The notes under the pieces are model-generated. The model saw nothing but the letters and a program-made list of their open reading frames with translations, was not told the origin of the DNA and did not search any database. From CBDESM01 sp965205165 (lineage in GTDB: Bacteria; Chloroflexota; Dehalococcoidia; Bin125), in the NCBI GenBank assembly GCA_965205165.1, contig OZ242037.1:1178001-1242000 (forward strand): a stretch of 64,000 bases of DNA, read 5' to 3'. Below are positions 24,615 to 32,296 of this stretch, piece after piece. The position numbers and the translations under genes were made by a program. Numbering within the stretch: position 1 is the first letter of the stretch; every line of letters begins with the position of its first letter.

Positions 24615-25583
24615 TCAGGCGCAGGCGGGGTCGTCGGCGGGCCAGCGGTTGTAGGCTGGGTCGGGTTCGGCGGCGAGGCGGTCGCGGGCTTCGCGCCACA
24701 TTTCGTTCCAGGCGACGGGGTCGGTCAGCACCGACTTGGGATTCTTGCGGCTGCGGGCGATGAAGCCGGGGAAGGCTTCGCGGCCGGTGGGCTGGCCGGG
24801 CGGGTGGTAGCGGAGGTCGAAGCTCCAGCGGATGCGGTCGCTGACGTTGGGCAGCGCGGCGTGGATGGTCTTGCGGTGCAGGAAGAGGCAGCCGCCGGCG
24901 GGCAGCGGCACGGCGCGGGCCTGCTGCTCGTTCAGGAACGCGCCGGGGATGTTGAGGCCCTGCACGCCGGAGCAGTGGGTGAGCACCTCGCCGCGATGGC
25001 TGCCGGGGATGACCTGGAGGCAGCCGTTTTCGGCGTCGGTGTCCATCAGCGAGAACCAGACGGTGAGCATGTCGGTGCCGTCGGCCTCCTCGTTGACGAC
25101 GCCGAGGTCCTGGTGCCACGGGGTCGCGCCGTAGATCACGTTGCCGTCGGCGTCGCGCGGGGCGATCGACTCGGGCACCTTGACGCGGACATGCTGGACG
25201 GGGTTGGAGTAGATCTCGGGGCCGACGACGGATTCGACGGCGTCGAGCAGATCGGGGTTGGTGATGGCGTTGAAGACGGCGGGGCCGGCCCAATAGGGCG
25301 TGTCGGCCTTGATCCCCTTCTGCGGCAGCGAGAAGTCGAAGTACTGCGCGTGGACCTTCTCGGATTCGACGTAGACGCGGGAGACGCGCTCGCCGAAGGG
25401 CAGATCGTCGTAGACGTCGGCGATGACGCCCTGCGCGTGCAGATCGGCCGCGAGCCGGTCGAGCACGCCGCAGTATTCGTCGATCACGGGCGAGATCACC
25501 TCTTCGGGGTCGAAGACGTCGTCGACGGCGAGGAAGCCGAAGGTGTCGAGGTGGTCGAGCTGTTCGGTGCTGAGCGCGGGCAT
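24615..25583 (-). CDS. Phytanoyl-CoA dioxygenase (PhyH) family protein
   Basis: 322-aa Fe(II)/2-oxoglutarate-dependent oxygenase. The iron-binding HxD is in ATPWHQDLGVVNEEADG and the distal His probably in HRKTIHAALPNVSDRIRWSFDLRY, where the Arg would bind 2-oxoglutarate. The N-terminus LSTEQLDHLDTFGFLAVDDVFD is typical of the family, as is GCLQVIPGSHRGEVLTH. The start at 25583 has GGAAGGA upstream; further in-frame ATGs at 25703 give an Arg-rich extension that looks untranslated. The family hydroxylates lipids or small molecules. Together with the enolase-superfamily and LLM genes nearby it suggests a catabolic repertoire. Confidence 0.85.
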   Translation of the reverse strand: MPALSTEQLDHLDTFGFLAVDDVFDPEEVISPVIDEYCGVLDRLAADLHAQGVIADVYDDLPFGERVSRVYVESEKVHAQYFDFSLPQKGIKADTPYWAGPAVFNAITNPDLLDAVESVVGPEIYSNPVQHVRVKVPESIAPRDADGNVIYGATPWHQDLGVVNEEADGTDMLTVWFSLMDTDAENGCLQVIPGSHRGEVLTHCSGVQGLNIPGAFLNEQQARAVPLPAGGCLFLHRKTIHAALPNVSDRIRWSFDLRYHPPGQPTGREAFPGFIARSRKNPKSVLTDPVAWNEMWREARDRLAAEPDPAYNRWPADDPACA

Positions 25584-25744
25584 GGGCGGCGCGTCCTTCC
25601 GGTGGGCTGCGCGATGTGCCCAGTCTAGACGAAGCGGAGCTTCTGGACCTTGGTGAGGGTGCCGGTGCCGCGGGTCTCGGCGGCGCCGACGGGCCATCGG
25701 CACTACCCCTACAGTGCGCCGAAGAAGCCGTGGCCGGTGCAGGA

Positions 25745-26029
25745 GTGAGGCGCGCCTTCGCCGATACCTCGTTCTTCCTCACGCTCCTGCTGCCGTCGGA
25801 ACTGCATCACCGGTAAGCGCTCCTGCTGAGGCAGGCGATGGCCGTATGGACGCTCGTCACATCGGTCGACGTGCTCATGGAGGTGCTGGCGTTCCTCTCG
25901 CGATACGACGATCGAGGAATCGCTGCTCCAAGTCGGCTGCGCGCTCGGTCGCGGGCGGGGATGCGGTCTCTTGAGCCGTCGTGGTTGCGGGCTTGGGCTG
26001 GGCTTGACTCCATGCTGGGCGGCGCTTAG
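25745..26029 (+). pseudogene. Broken PIN-domain toxin gene
   Basis: From a GTG at 25745 the frame reads RRAFADTSFFLTLLLPSELHHR, a PIN N-terminus like that of the intact toxin at 24185, and then hits TAA at 25814-25816. The same frame continues with ALLLRQAMAVWTLVTSVDVL and MEVLAFLSRYDDRG, the expected second PIN segment with its conserved Glu. The C-terminal half with the last aspartates is missing or unrecognisable. It is a clear nonsense-disrupted remnant. The rest of 25584-26118 holds nothing else I can support. Confidence 0.7.
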
Positions 26030-26118
26030 CCTGCGCGGGCTGGCGGGAGCTGGCCGTGGGTCGCGGTTAACGCCGTGCCCGATCCGCGTAAGACGACGGC
26101 GGAGGGAAGGGAGCGGCG

Positions 26119-27288
26119 ATGGGTAGGGCGGCGCTATGTATGCGAGCCGCGGCGCTGTTGGCCGCGGCCGGGATGTTCATCTTCCTCGCAGAGGGCATCT
26201 CCGCGGATAACGATATAGCTGAGGCCGTAACCGCTCGTGTCCTGAAACCGACCCAAGCAATAGCAGAAGTGCCAGAGGAGTACGACGAACTCTTTGAGAT
26301 CCAATGGGGAGGAGGGAGTTTGTATCACTTAAAAGCACGGCTTGCTACTATGGGATGCATGCTCAATACAATCTGGGTGTATGACGATAATCAATGGCAT
26401 GGATACAACCAATACAATATACCCCACTCATTTAATCAAGCATTCATAACCAAGTTTGAAGATAATATACCTGCGGGTGCATTGTATGGAGATTGTATTG
26501 ATATTTGTACTTTTGATGCCGTTGATGGGGTTGTTATTGAAGGAAGGGAATGTACTACATTTGAAGAAACCAGAGGACAAAAAGGGGACTACCTGCCTAT
26601 GCTTTCTCTCCCTATAGAACCTAATACTCCTTGTACTTATGATTTCAATCCCATTGTCAAAGACAAGGTTTTTTTACTTTTACCAGTATTCATTGATACT
26701 TGTATTGTACGACAAGCTACTACAGGCACATCGAGTATACAAGGTACAGCTGGCAGGGATGAATTTCTTAATTCAGCGTGGTCTGTTATTCAATGGTTCA
26801 ATCCCCAACAATTTAAAAGCGAAGAAGCGATAGAAGCATTATCTGTTTATCAGTTGAGCAATGAAATTCACGAACTTTGTCATGTACAGCAATATTATTA
26901 TCTTATGCAACAAGAAACGCCAGGTCCCCGTTTTGCTCCATATAACGGTTGGTATGACAGTAAAGCCAATAGGGAGTTTATGAGGATAACAGGATTTACA
27001 GAATCAGCAGAAGGGTATTTTCAATTACCTAACAACAGCGTGTTTACAGAAATATACTCAACAAACCCAGTAGAACTTTCTGCTGAACTCTGTTCACTCT
27101 ACTTATTAAATAGGATAGGAGAAGACAGTGAGTATACAAGATTACCCTATGATTTATCGGATAACCCAGAAGCAGGTATTCAAATTTTAACATCTTCTTT
27201 TAATCCCAACCGCTACCTCACTCCCGAAATTATAGAATGGCTTGAAACATATATGGTGCTTCCATACCCTAACTACGATAACGAGTAG
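26119..27288 (+). CDS. Secreted HExxH metallopeptidase-like protein, A+T-rich and chimeric
   Basis: 389 aa. Residues 1-29 form a signal peptide (MGRAALCMRAAALLAAAGMF...GISA). The mature part has eight or more cysteines and the motif SNEIHELCHVQQ, i.e. HExxH at 251-255. About 64 residues on comes NPVELSAELCSLYLL, where E319 or E323 could be the third zinc ligand as in gluzincins. I do not recognise the rest, such as IQWGGGSLYHLKARLATMGC and NQWHGYNQYN. The first 100 bp and the RBS (GGAGGGAAGGGAG) share the GC-rich style of the genome. From about 26,225 to the stop the DNA is strikingly A+T-rich, and GC-rich sequence resumes at once after it. That pattern suggests a foreign coding segment captured behind a native secretion signal. 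Confidence 0.72.
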   Translation: MGRAALCMRAAALLAAAGMFIFLAEGISADNDIAEAVTARVLKPTQAIAEVPEEYDELFEIQWGGGSLYHLKARLATMGCMLNTIWVYDDNQWHGYNQYNIPHSFNQAFITKFEDNIPAGALYGDCIDICTFDAVDGVVIEGRECTTFEETRGQKGDYLPMLSLPIEPNTPCTYDFNPIVKDKVFLLLPVFIDTCIVRQATTGTSSIQGTAGRDEFLNSAWSVIQWFNPQQFKSEEAIEALSVYQLSNEIHELCHVQQYYYLMQQETPGPRFAPYNGWYDSKANREFMRITGFTESAEGYFQLPNNSVFTEIYSTNPVELSAELCSLYLLNRIGEDSEYTRLPYDLSDNPEAGIQILTSSFNPNRYLTPEIIEWLETYMVLPYPNYDNE

Positions 27289-27341
27289 CATGGGCAGCGA
27301 TTGGCTGGTCTTGCCGTGTCTCCCTGCGTCGTTCCTCAACG

Positions 27342-28454
27342 CTAGTCCAGCACGTAGCGTTCTACTGCTTCGGGGAGGAGATCGAAGCCCAGGCCGGGGG
27401 TTTCGGGGAGGAGCAGGCGGCCGTTGCGGACTTCGGTTTGGGTGTCTATGACGTTGCGGAAATTGTGGACTTGGTCGTCGGGGAAGAACTCGACGTAGGT
27501 GGCGTTGGGGCTGCTTGCTACCAGGTGGCGGTGCAGGTCGTGGAACCAGTGGGGGCAGATGCTGACGCCTTGGATGGCGGCTGCGGCGGCGATGCGGCGG
27601 AACTCGGTGATGCCGCCGAGCACGGCGGCGTCGGGCTGGAGGATCATCGCGGCGTTCTTGTCGATCAGTTCTTGGAAGCGCCAGCGACCGACTTCGATCT
27701 CGCCCGTGGCGACGGGGATGCCGGTGCGTTCGGCGAGCTTTGCGTGCAGGTTGATCGCGTCGGGCGGGAACGGCTCTTCGATCCAATACGGCATCGCCGG
27801 TTCGTAGGCCGCCATGTAGCGCAGCGCGTCCTCGAGGTTGGCCCAAGCGTTGTTCGCATCAAGCATCAGGTGGACATCGGGGCCGATCGCTTCGCGGGCG
27901 GCTTGGATGCGTGCCGCCTCCTCGCGCACGGAGAGCCGGCCGACCTTGATTTTGACGGCGTCGAAGCCCATCTCGATGTAGCTTTCGAGCTCGGCCTGCA
28001 AGCTTTCGTGCCCCTTGCCCTCGAGGTAGTAACCGCCCGATGCGTAGGCGGGAACGGTATCTTCGTAGTAGCCGCCGAGCATGCGCCAGAGCGGCAGGCC
28101 GGCGGTGCGGGAGTTGCGGTCCCAGAGCGCGATGTCGAGCATCGAAATCCCGCGCATGACCACGCCGGCGCGCCCGTGCAGCAGCGCTTCCTGGTACATC
28201 GCGGCCCAGAGCCCCTCGACGCGGTAGGGGTCCTGCCCGATCAGGACGGGCGCGAGCAGCTCGGCCACCGCCTCGGTGACCAGCCGCCCGTTCGAGTTCC
28301 CCGCATAGCAGAACCCGATCCCGTGCGAACCATCCGAGCAGCGGACCGTGACGACGGGATGGTCGCGGTGGTACACGGTGCGGTTGGAGAACGAAGTCGG
28401 ATTGTCCAGCGGAATCCGCAGCATCCGAGGCTCAACGGCGGTGATCGTGGTCAT
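27342..28454 (-). CDS. Mandelate racemase/muconate-lactonizing enzyme family protein (copy 1)
   Basis: 370-aa enolase-superfamily enzyme that abstracts a proton alpha to a carboxylate, typically an acid-sugar dehydratase, racemase or epimerase. The catalytic Lys pair is in FDAVKIKVGRLS. The metal ligands are in LMLDANNAW (D), YWIEEPFPP (E) and VATGEIEVG (E). The dyad His is in SICPHWFHDLHRHL. The ATG at 28454 follows the neighbouring homologue by 17 bp in one operon; the same reading frame runs on upstream without stops but does not encode a fusion. The two paralogues differ enough to act on different substrates. Confidence 0.87.
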   Translation of the reverse strand: MTTITAVEPRMLRIPLDNPTSFSNRTVYHRDHPVVTVRCSDGSHGIGFCYAGNSNGRLVTEAVAELLAPVLIGQDPYRVEGLWAAMYQEALLHGRAGVVMRGISMLDIALWDRNSRTAGLPLWRMLGGYYEDTVPAYASGGYYLEGKGHESLQAELESYIEMGFDAVKIKVGRLSVREEAARIQAAREAIGPDVHLMLDANNAWANLEDALRYMAAYEPAMPYWIEEPFPPDAINLHAKLAERTGIPVATGEIEVGRWRFQELIDKNAAMILQPDAAVLGGITEFRRIAAAAAIQGVSICPHWFHDLHRHLVASSPNATYVEFFPDDQVHNFRNVIDTQTEVRNGRLLLPETPGLGFDLLPEAVERYVLD

Positions 28455-28471
28455 GCGGGCAAGTCCTTTCG

Positions 28472-29671
28472 TCAGCGTCGCAGGAAGCCGGGGCCGCGGC
28501 CTCGCTCCCAGACTTTTTCGCGGGCCAGGTCTTCGTTGAGGTCGACGCCCCAGCCGGGCTTGGTCGGGACATCGAGGTGGCCTTCGCTGATTTGCAGCGG
28601 GCCGTTGGTGATGTCGTCCTTCCACGGGACGTCGTCGATGTCGATCTCCATGATGCGGACGTTGGGGACGCTGGCGCAGAGGTGGATGGCGTGCATGCTG
28701 GCGAGATGCGAGTAGTAATTGTGGGGGGCGACGTTGAGTTCGTGGGTTTCGGCGGCGAGGGCGATGTCGCGGCTGCGGGCGAAGCCGTTCCAGGGGACGT
28801 CGATCATCACGTTGTCCATCGAGCGCTGCTCGAAGTAGGGGCGGTATTCGCGCAGGCCGTAGAGGTTTTCGCCGCTGGTGATCGGCACGCTGGTCGAGCG
28901 CTTGATCTCGGCCAGTCCGGCCGGCTCGTACATGTCGATCTCGACCCACATCATTTCGAGGTCTTCGAGCACGTCGCAGATCTGGCGGGCGGCGAGCGGC
29001 TTGAAGTGGAAATTGAGGTCGAGCGCGATCTGCACGTCCGGCCCGGCGCCCTGCTTGAAGGCGGAGATGTACTCGCGGATGTGGCGCAGCAGCGCGGGGG
29101 TGATGTTCTGGTCGGTCGTGCCGGGCGGTCCGCCGAAGCCGGGGCCGTAGACGTCGGCGGGGTCGCCTGGGAAGACGATGTTGGTCTTGAGAGCGGTGAA
29201 GCCTTTGCCGCGCACCTCCTCGCCGAGCGCGGTCACATCGTCCATCGTCCGCAGCGGCGGCGCGCCGATTAGGTCGTAGGAGCGGGCGCGGGAGGAGCCG
29301 CAGTGCGACCAGTAGACGCGCTGCCGCTCGCGGGTGGGCCCGCCGAAGAGCGAGTGGACGGGGACGCCGAGCGCCTTGCCCTTGATGTCCCAGAGGGCGA
29401 GTTCGACGCCGGCGATGGCCTTGGCCGCGATGCCGCCCGGGCTCTGCCGCGCCAGCCGGTACATGTCCCAATAGAGCATCTCGACGGGCATCGGATCGCG
29501 CCCGATCAGGAGCGGGCGGAGGTCGTCGACCGCGCCGACGATGCCGTAGGGGTTGCGCCCGTCGGACATCTCGCCGTAGCCGGTGATCCCGTCGGAAGTG
29601 CGGACGGCGACGAACTGCCAAGGCCGCCAGCCCGCATCCACGACGAACGTCTCGATGGCGTCGATCTTCAT
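28472..29671 (-). CDS. Mandelate racemase/enolase superfamily protein (copy 2)
   Basis: 399 aa, first gene of the pair. N-terminal capping domain MKIDAIETFVVDAGWRPWQF, barrel motifs FTALKTNIVFPGDP, IALDLNFHFKP (metal ligand), MMWVEIDMYEP, ITSGENLYGLREY and the His-containing NVAPHNYYSHLASMHAIHL. An insertion around DVYGPGFGGPPGTTDQNITP distinguishes it from copy 1 and recalls galactonate/mannonate dehydratase-like subgroups. The start region of this gene (from 29663) is the left boundary of the tandem duplication that created cassette copy 2. Confidence 0.87.
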   Translation of the reverse strand: MKIDAIETFVVDAGWRPWQFVAVRTSDGITGYGEMSDGRNPYGIVGAVDDLRPLLIGRDPMPVEMLYWDMYRLARQSPGGIAAKAIAGVELALWDIKGKALGVPVHSLFGGPTRERQRVYWSHCGSSRARSYDLIGAPPLRTMDDVTALGEEVRGKGFTALKTNIVFPGDPADVYGPGFGGPPGTTDQNITPALLRHIREYISAFKQGAGPDVQIALDLNFHFKPLAARQICDVLEDLEMMWVEIDMYEPAGLAEIKRSTSVPITSGENLYGLREYRPYFEQRSMDNVMIDVPWNGFARSRDIALAAETHELNVAPHNYYSHLASMHAIHLCASVPNVRIMEIDIDDVPWKDDITNGPLQISEGHLDVPTKPGWGVDLNEDLAREKVWERGRGPGFLRR

Positions 29672-29741
29672 TGCGAACCTCCCCGCTGCGCGAGCGTCGC
29701 GGGCAGGCTACCGCGTATGCTCGCCGAACCGGAGGTGCGCG

Positions 29742-30056
29742 ATGGTGATGCAGGCGGCCAAGGCCGACCCGGAGCTGGAGCAGCGCTTCGACGAACTGGC
29801 TGCGCAGTGGATGCGGGAGACGCGGGGAATGTCGAACAGCGAGGTGATTCTGGAGCACCCCGCGTACTTGGAAATCCTGGAGATGGGCCCGCCCGCAGTG
29901 CCGCTGATCCTGCGCGATTTCGAGCAGCGGGGCTGGCATTGGCACGCGGCGCTGCACCAGCTCACGGAAGCGAGGCCGTATCCGCCCGGAACGCGGGGCC
30001 GCGAGCGGATGCGGCAAGCGTGGCTCGCCTGGGGCCGCGAGGCCGGCCTGCTCTGA
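29742..30056 (+). CDS. Cassette protein A1 (unknown function)
   Basis: 104-aa soluble protein. The core pattern, shared by all five A proteins here, is F.EL...WM.ET, then HPAYLEILEMGPPAVPLILRDF, then GWHWHAALHQLTEARP, then M.QAWLAWGREAGLL. It resembles a widely distributed hypothetical family known to me only by its 'HPAY.II.MG..VPLIL..L....HWF.AL..ITG.NP' pattern; no function is established. The ATG has GGAGGTGCGCG directly before it and sits 26 nt after a TATGCT box. The stop TGA shares its last base with the ATG of B1. It is head-to-head with the racemase-like gene. Confidence 0.72.
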   Translation: MVMQAAKADPELEQRFDELAAQWMRETRGMSNSEVILEHPAYLEILEMGPPAVPLILRDFEQRGWHWHAALHQLTEARPYPPGTRGRERMRQAWLAWGREAGLL

Positions 30057-30535
30057 TGTTCGAGACGCTGGGGCCTCCGGAGTCGCATCTGCCCAAGCTC
30101 GAGTACGGCTCGTACCGCGTCACGAGCGGCGAAACGAACCAGTACAACTGCATCGCTTGGGCGGTCGGCGATACCGGTGACTGGTGGAGTCCGATGGTCG
30201 ATGCTGGCCATTACTGGCCGATCGAGAGTCCGCAACAGGCCACTTTGGAGGTTGTTCGAGCCGCGTTCGAGCACGAGGGATTCAAAGCATGCGAGGACGG
30301 CGAGCTGGTCCACGGCGTGGAGAAGATCGCCCTCTTCGCGGATGAGAGGACATGGACGCACGTAGCGCGCCAGTTGGAGAGCGGGCGTTGGACGAGCAAG
30401 TTGGGGAGCGATTGCGACATCGAGCACGAGCTGGAGGCCTTGGAGGGGTTCGACGATTCGCCGGATGCATACCGCTACGGGCGGGTGGTCGGGTTCATGA
30501 GCCGTCCAAGCCCTCCCGATCAGCGGGCGGTGTAG
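30056..30535 (+). CDS. Cassette protein B1 (YNCIAWA family, unknown function)
   Basis: 159-aa soluble protein translated from a TGATG overlap with A1. Landmarks: QYNCIAWAVGDTGDWWSP (C32), YWPIESP, GFKACEDGELVHGVEKIALFAD, then THVARQLESGRWTSKLG (H102) and DIEHELEALEG (D121/H124), ending YGRVVGFMSRP. The order of one conserved Cys, then His, then Asp/His would suit a papain-like hydrolase or transferase, which is inference only. The family looks like the DUF7689-type proteins, an attribution from memory. All four B proteins here are paired with an A gene. Confidence 0.72.
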   Translation: MFETLGPPESHLPKLEYGSYRVTSGETNQYNCIAWAVGDTGDWWSPMVDAGHYWPIESPQQATLEVVRAAFEHEGFKACEDGELVHGVEKIALFADERTWTHVARQLESGRWTSKLGSDCDIEHELEALEGFDDSPDAYRYGRVVGFMSRPSPPDQRAV

Positions 30536-30640
30536 CCGCCGTCTACGGGGAGGGCGATGCCGATCTTCACGGCAAACCCGCCGGCAGTGCGAGCGTCGCG
30601 GGCAGGCTACCGCGTATGCTCGCCGAACCGGAGGTGCGCG

Positions 30641-30949
30641 ATGGTGATGCAGGCGGCCAAGGCCGATCCGGAGCTGGAGCAGCGCTTCGACGAACTGGCG
30701 GCGCAGTGGATGCGGGAGCGCGGCGGAGCGTCGGTCCGCGTCCGCGATCATCCGACCTATGCGGAAATCTTGGCGATGGGGGAGCCAGCGATTCCCCTGA
30801 TCCTGCGGCATCTCAGGGATCGCGGGTGGCATTGGTACCGGCTGCTGCGCGAGCTGAGCGGCGAGAATCCTGTCCCGGCTGGCGAGTTCGACCGGCGGCG
30901 CATCCGCGAGCTATGGCTGAAGTGGGGTGCGGAGCGCGGTTTGATCTGA
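30641..30949 (+). CDS. Cassette protein A2 (unknown function)
   Basis: 102 aa. The first 26 residues are identical to A1 (MVMQAAKADPELEQRFDELA...), after which the sequence departs sharply: RGGASVRVRDHPTYAEILAMGEPAIPLILRHLRDRGWHWYRLLRELSGENPVP. The upstream region, ribosome site and TATGCT box are copies of those of A1. The stop overlaps the ATG of B2 (TGATG). It is a paralogue produced by the tandem duplication, with the centre rewritten by divergence or conversion. Confidence 0.72.
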   Translation: MVMQAAKADPELEQRFDELAAQWMRERGGASVRVRDHPTYAEILAMGEPAIPLILRHLRDRGWHWYRLLRELSGENPVPAGEFDRRRIRELWLKWGAERGLI

Positions 30950-31428
30950 TGGGCGATGAGGAAGCCGATCTGGTCTCGCATCTTCCCGGCCTGCGGGGGA
31001 CGGATTTCGCGATCACGAGCGACTGGTCGGAGCAGTACAACTGCATCGCCTGGGCGGTGGGCGAATCACATCGCTGGTGGAGTCCGCTGGCGGAGGATGA
31101 AGGCTACTGGCCAGCCGGGCATCAGCCGGATACGACGGTCGAGACGGTGCAGGCGGGCTTGGCGATGGCGGGTTTCGAGGCGTGCGCCAATGGGGTGCTG
31201 ACGGCCGGCGTGGAAAAGATCGCGCTGTTCGCGGATGAGCGCGGTTTCACGCACGTAGCGCGTCAGTTGGAGAGCGGGCGTTGGACGAGCAAGCTGGGGA
31301 GTGATTGCGACATTGAGCACGAGCTGGAAGCGCTGGAGGGGTTCGACGATTCGCCGGACGCCTACCGCTACGGGCGGGTAGTCGGATTCATGGGCCGTCC
31401 GCGCTCTCCCGATCAGCGGGCGGTGTAG
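30949..31428 (+). CDS. Cassette protein B2 (YNCIAWA family, unknown function)
   Basis: 159 aa, starting MGDEEADLVSHLPGLRGTDF. Conserved features are QYNCIAWAVGESHRWWSP, YWPAGHQPD and GVEKIALFADERGFTHVARQL. Its last 60 residues are nearly identical to B1, whereas its first 90 are quite different. Its 3' end overlaps the convergent SDR gene by 16 bp, so its terminal codons DQRAV are the complement of SDR codons. That explains why the duplication carried an SDR scar. Confidence 0.72.
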   Translation: MGDEEADLVSHLPGLRGTDFAITSDWSEQYNCIAWAVGESHRWWSPLAEDEGYWPAGHQPDTTVETVQAGLAMAGFEACANGVLTAGVEKIALFADERGFTHVARQLESGRWTSKLGSDCDIEHELEALEGFDDSPDAYRYGRVVGFMGRPRSPDQRAV

Positions 31429-32189
31429 CCGCCGTCTACGGGGAGGGCGATGCCGTTGATGAAGCTGGCGTCGTCGGAGGCGAGGAAGGCGGCGGCTGCG
31501 GCGATCTCTTGGGGTTGGCCGAGGCGGCCCATCGGGTGGAGGTCGGCGAGGAACTCCTCCGCGCCCTCCATTTCGCGGATCTGGGCGGTCATCGGCGTGT
31601 GGATGTAGCCGGGGCAGATCGCGTTGACGCGGACGCCGCGGCGTCCGTAGGTGACGGCGAACTGGCGGGTGAGGCCGATCACGCCGTGCTTGGCGGCGAC
31701 GTATGCGCCGGCGCCGGGTTCGACGGAGGTGGAGGCGTCGCGGAATTGGCTGCTGAGCAGGCCGACGAGGCCGGCGATGGAGGCGGTGTTGATGATCGCG
31801 CCGCCGCCGCGCTCGGCCAGCAGGGCCGCGCCGTGGAAGGTGCCGTAGTAGACGCCGGAGAGGTTGACGTCGATGGTCTGGTCCCAGCCGTACTGCTGGC
31901 CGCCGATGCCGGCGTTGTTCATCAGCACGTCGAGCCCGCCGAGCACGGAGACGGTCTGGGCGAGGGCGTCCTTGACGGCGTCTTCGGAGGTGACGTCGAG
32001 CTCCATCGTGGCCGAGCGGCCGCCGTGTTCGGCGATCTGCGCAGCGGTGGTCTGCGCGCCCTCGGCATCGAGGTCGGCGCACATGACGGCAGCGCCTTCG
32101 GAAGCCATGCGGACGGCGCATTCGCGCCCGATCCCCGAGCCCGCGCCGGTGATGAGGGCGACGCGCCCGTCAAGCCTGTCGATCGCCAT
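31413..32189 (-). CDS. Short-chain dehydrogenase/reductase
   Basis: 258-aa NAD(P)-dependent classical SDR. Cofactor motif VALITGAGSGIGRECA (about 10-25), CADLDAEG with an Asp that favours NAD(H), LMNNAGIGGQQYG, the catalytic Ser region IINTASIAGLVG, and Tyr/Lys in AGAYVAAKHGVIGL. The C-terminus FINGIALPVDGGYTAR is typical. An insertion of about 10 residues after SSQFRDASTSVEPG precedes the active-site Tyr. Substrate unknown. It is the right-hand neighbour of the duplicated cassettes, and a 13-codon relic of its end lies at 30520-30561. Confidence 0.88.
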   Translation of the reverse strand: MAIDRLDGRVALITGAGSGIGRECAVRMASEGAAVMCADLDAEGAQTTAAQIAEHGGRSATMELDVTSEDAVKDALAQTVSVLGGLDVLMNNAGIGGQQYGWDQTIDVNLSGVYYGTFHGAALLAERGGGAIINTASIAGLVGLLSSQFRDASTSVEPGAGAYVAAKHGVIGLTRQFAVTYGRRGVRVNAICPGYIHTPMTAQIREMEGAEEFLADLHPMGRLGQPQEIAAAAAFLASDDASFINGIALPVDGGYTAR

Positions 32190-32270
32190 GAAGCACCCCG
32201 TTCCGCGCCAAGACGGCGCGGGCGCAATCTAGCAGGACGGGATGGCGGAGCGGGCAGGGACTCACCCCGC

Positions 32271-32276
32271 TAGACT
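32271..32276 (+). promoter_or_regulatory. Candidate -10 box (TAGACT) for cassette gene A3
   Basis: GCTAGACTGGAG ends about 20 nt before the A3 start. It is the same string as at 32643 before A4 and at 3733 before ilvB. No clear -35. Confidence 0.35.
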
Positions 32277-32296
32277 GGAGCGCAGCGAGGGCTGAG

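Larger units (their letters stand above)
29663..30561. repeat. Tandem duplication, unit 1 (A1-B1)
   Basis: An 899-bp unit running from the 5' end of the mandelate racemase-like gene through cassette A1-B1 to a copy of the last 13 codons and stop of the SDR gene. Its ends match unit 2 almost perfectly: about 130 bp at the left with two mismatches and about 200 bp at the right with roughly fifteen. The middle is strongly diverged. Confidence 0.75.
30562..31455. repeat. Tandem duplication, unit 2 (A2-B2)
   Basis: Second copy of the unit. At 30562-30569 the sequence gatcttca reproduces the start region of the racemase-like gene (ATG changed to GTG), joined directly to the copied SDR 3' end. The right end is the intact SDR C-terminus. 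Original order was therefore racemase-like gene, A-B, SDR, and one unequal event doubled the middle. Confidence 0.75.

Noticed and set aside
26119..27288. Contig chimera at the A+T-rich gene
   Set aside because: Not fully excluded, but the reading frame, signal peptide and ribosome site are continuous across the composition change and only one gene is affected. Kept as a check in the finding.
27342..30017. 891-codon frame suggesting one giant enolase-family fusion
   Set aside because: The upstream 520 codons are Arg/Pro-rich and out of frame with the true second racemase-like gene at 28472-29671. The real gene starts at 28454.
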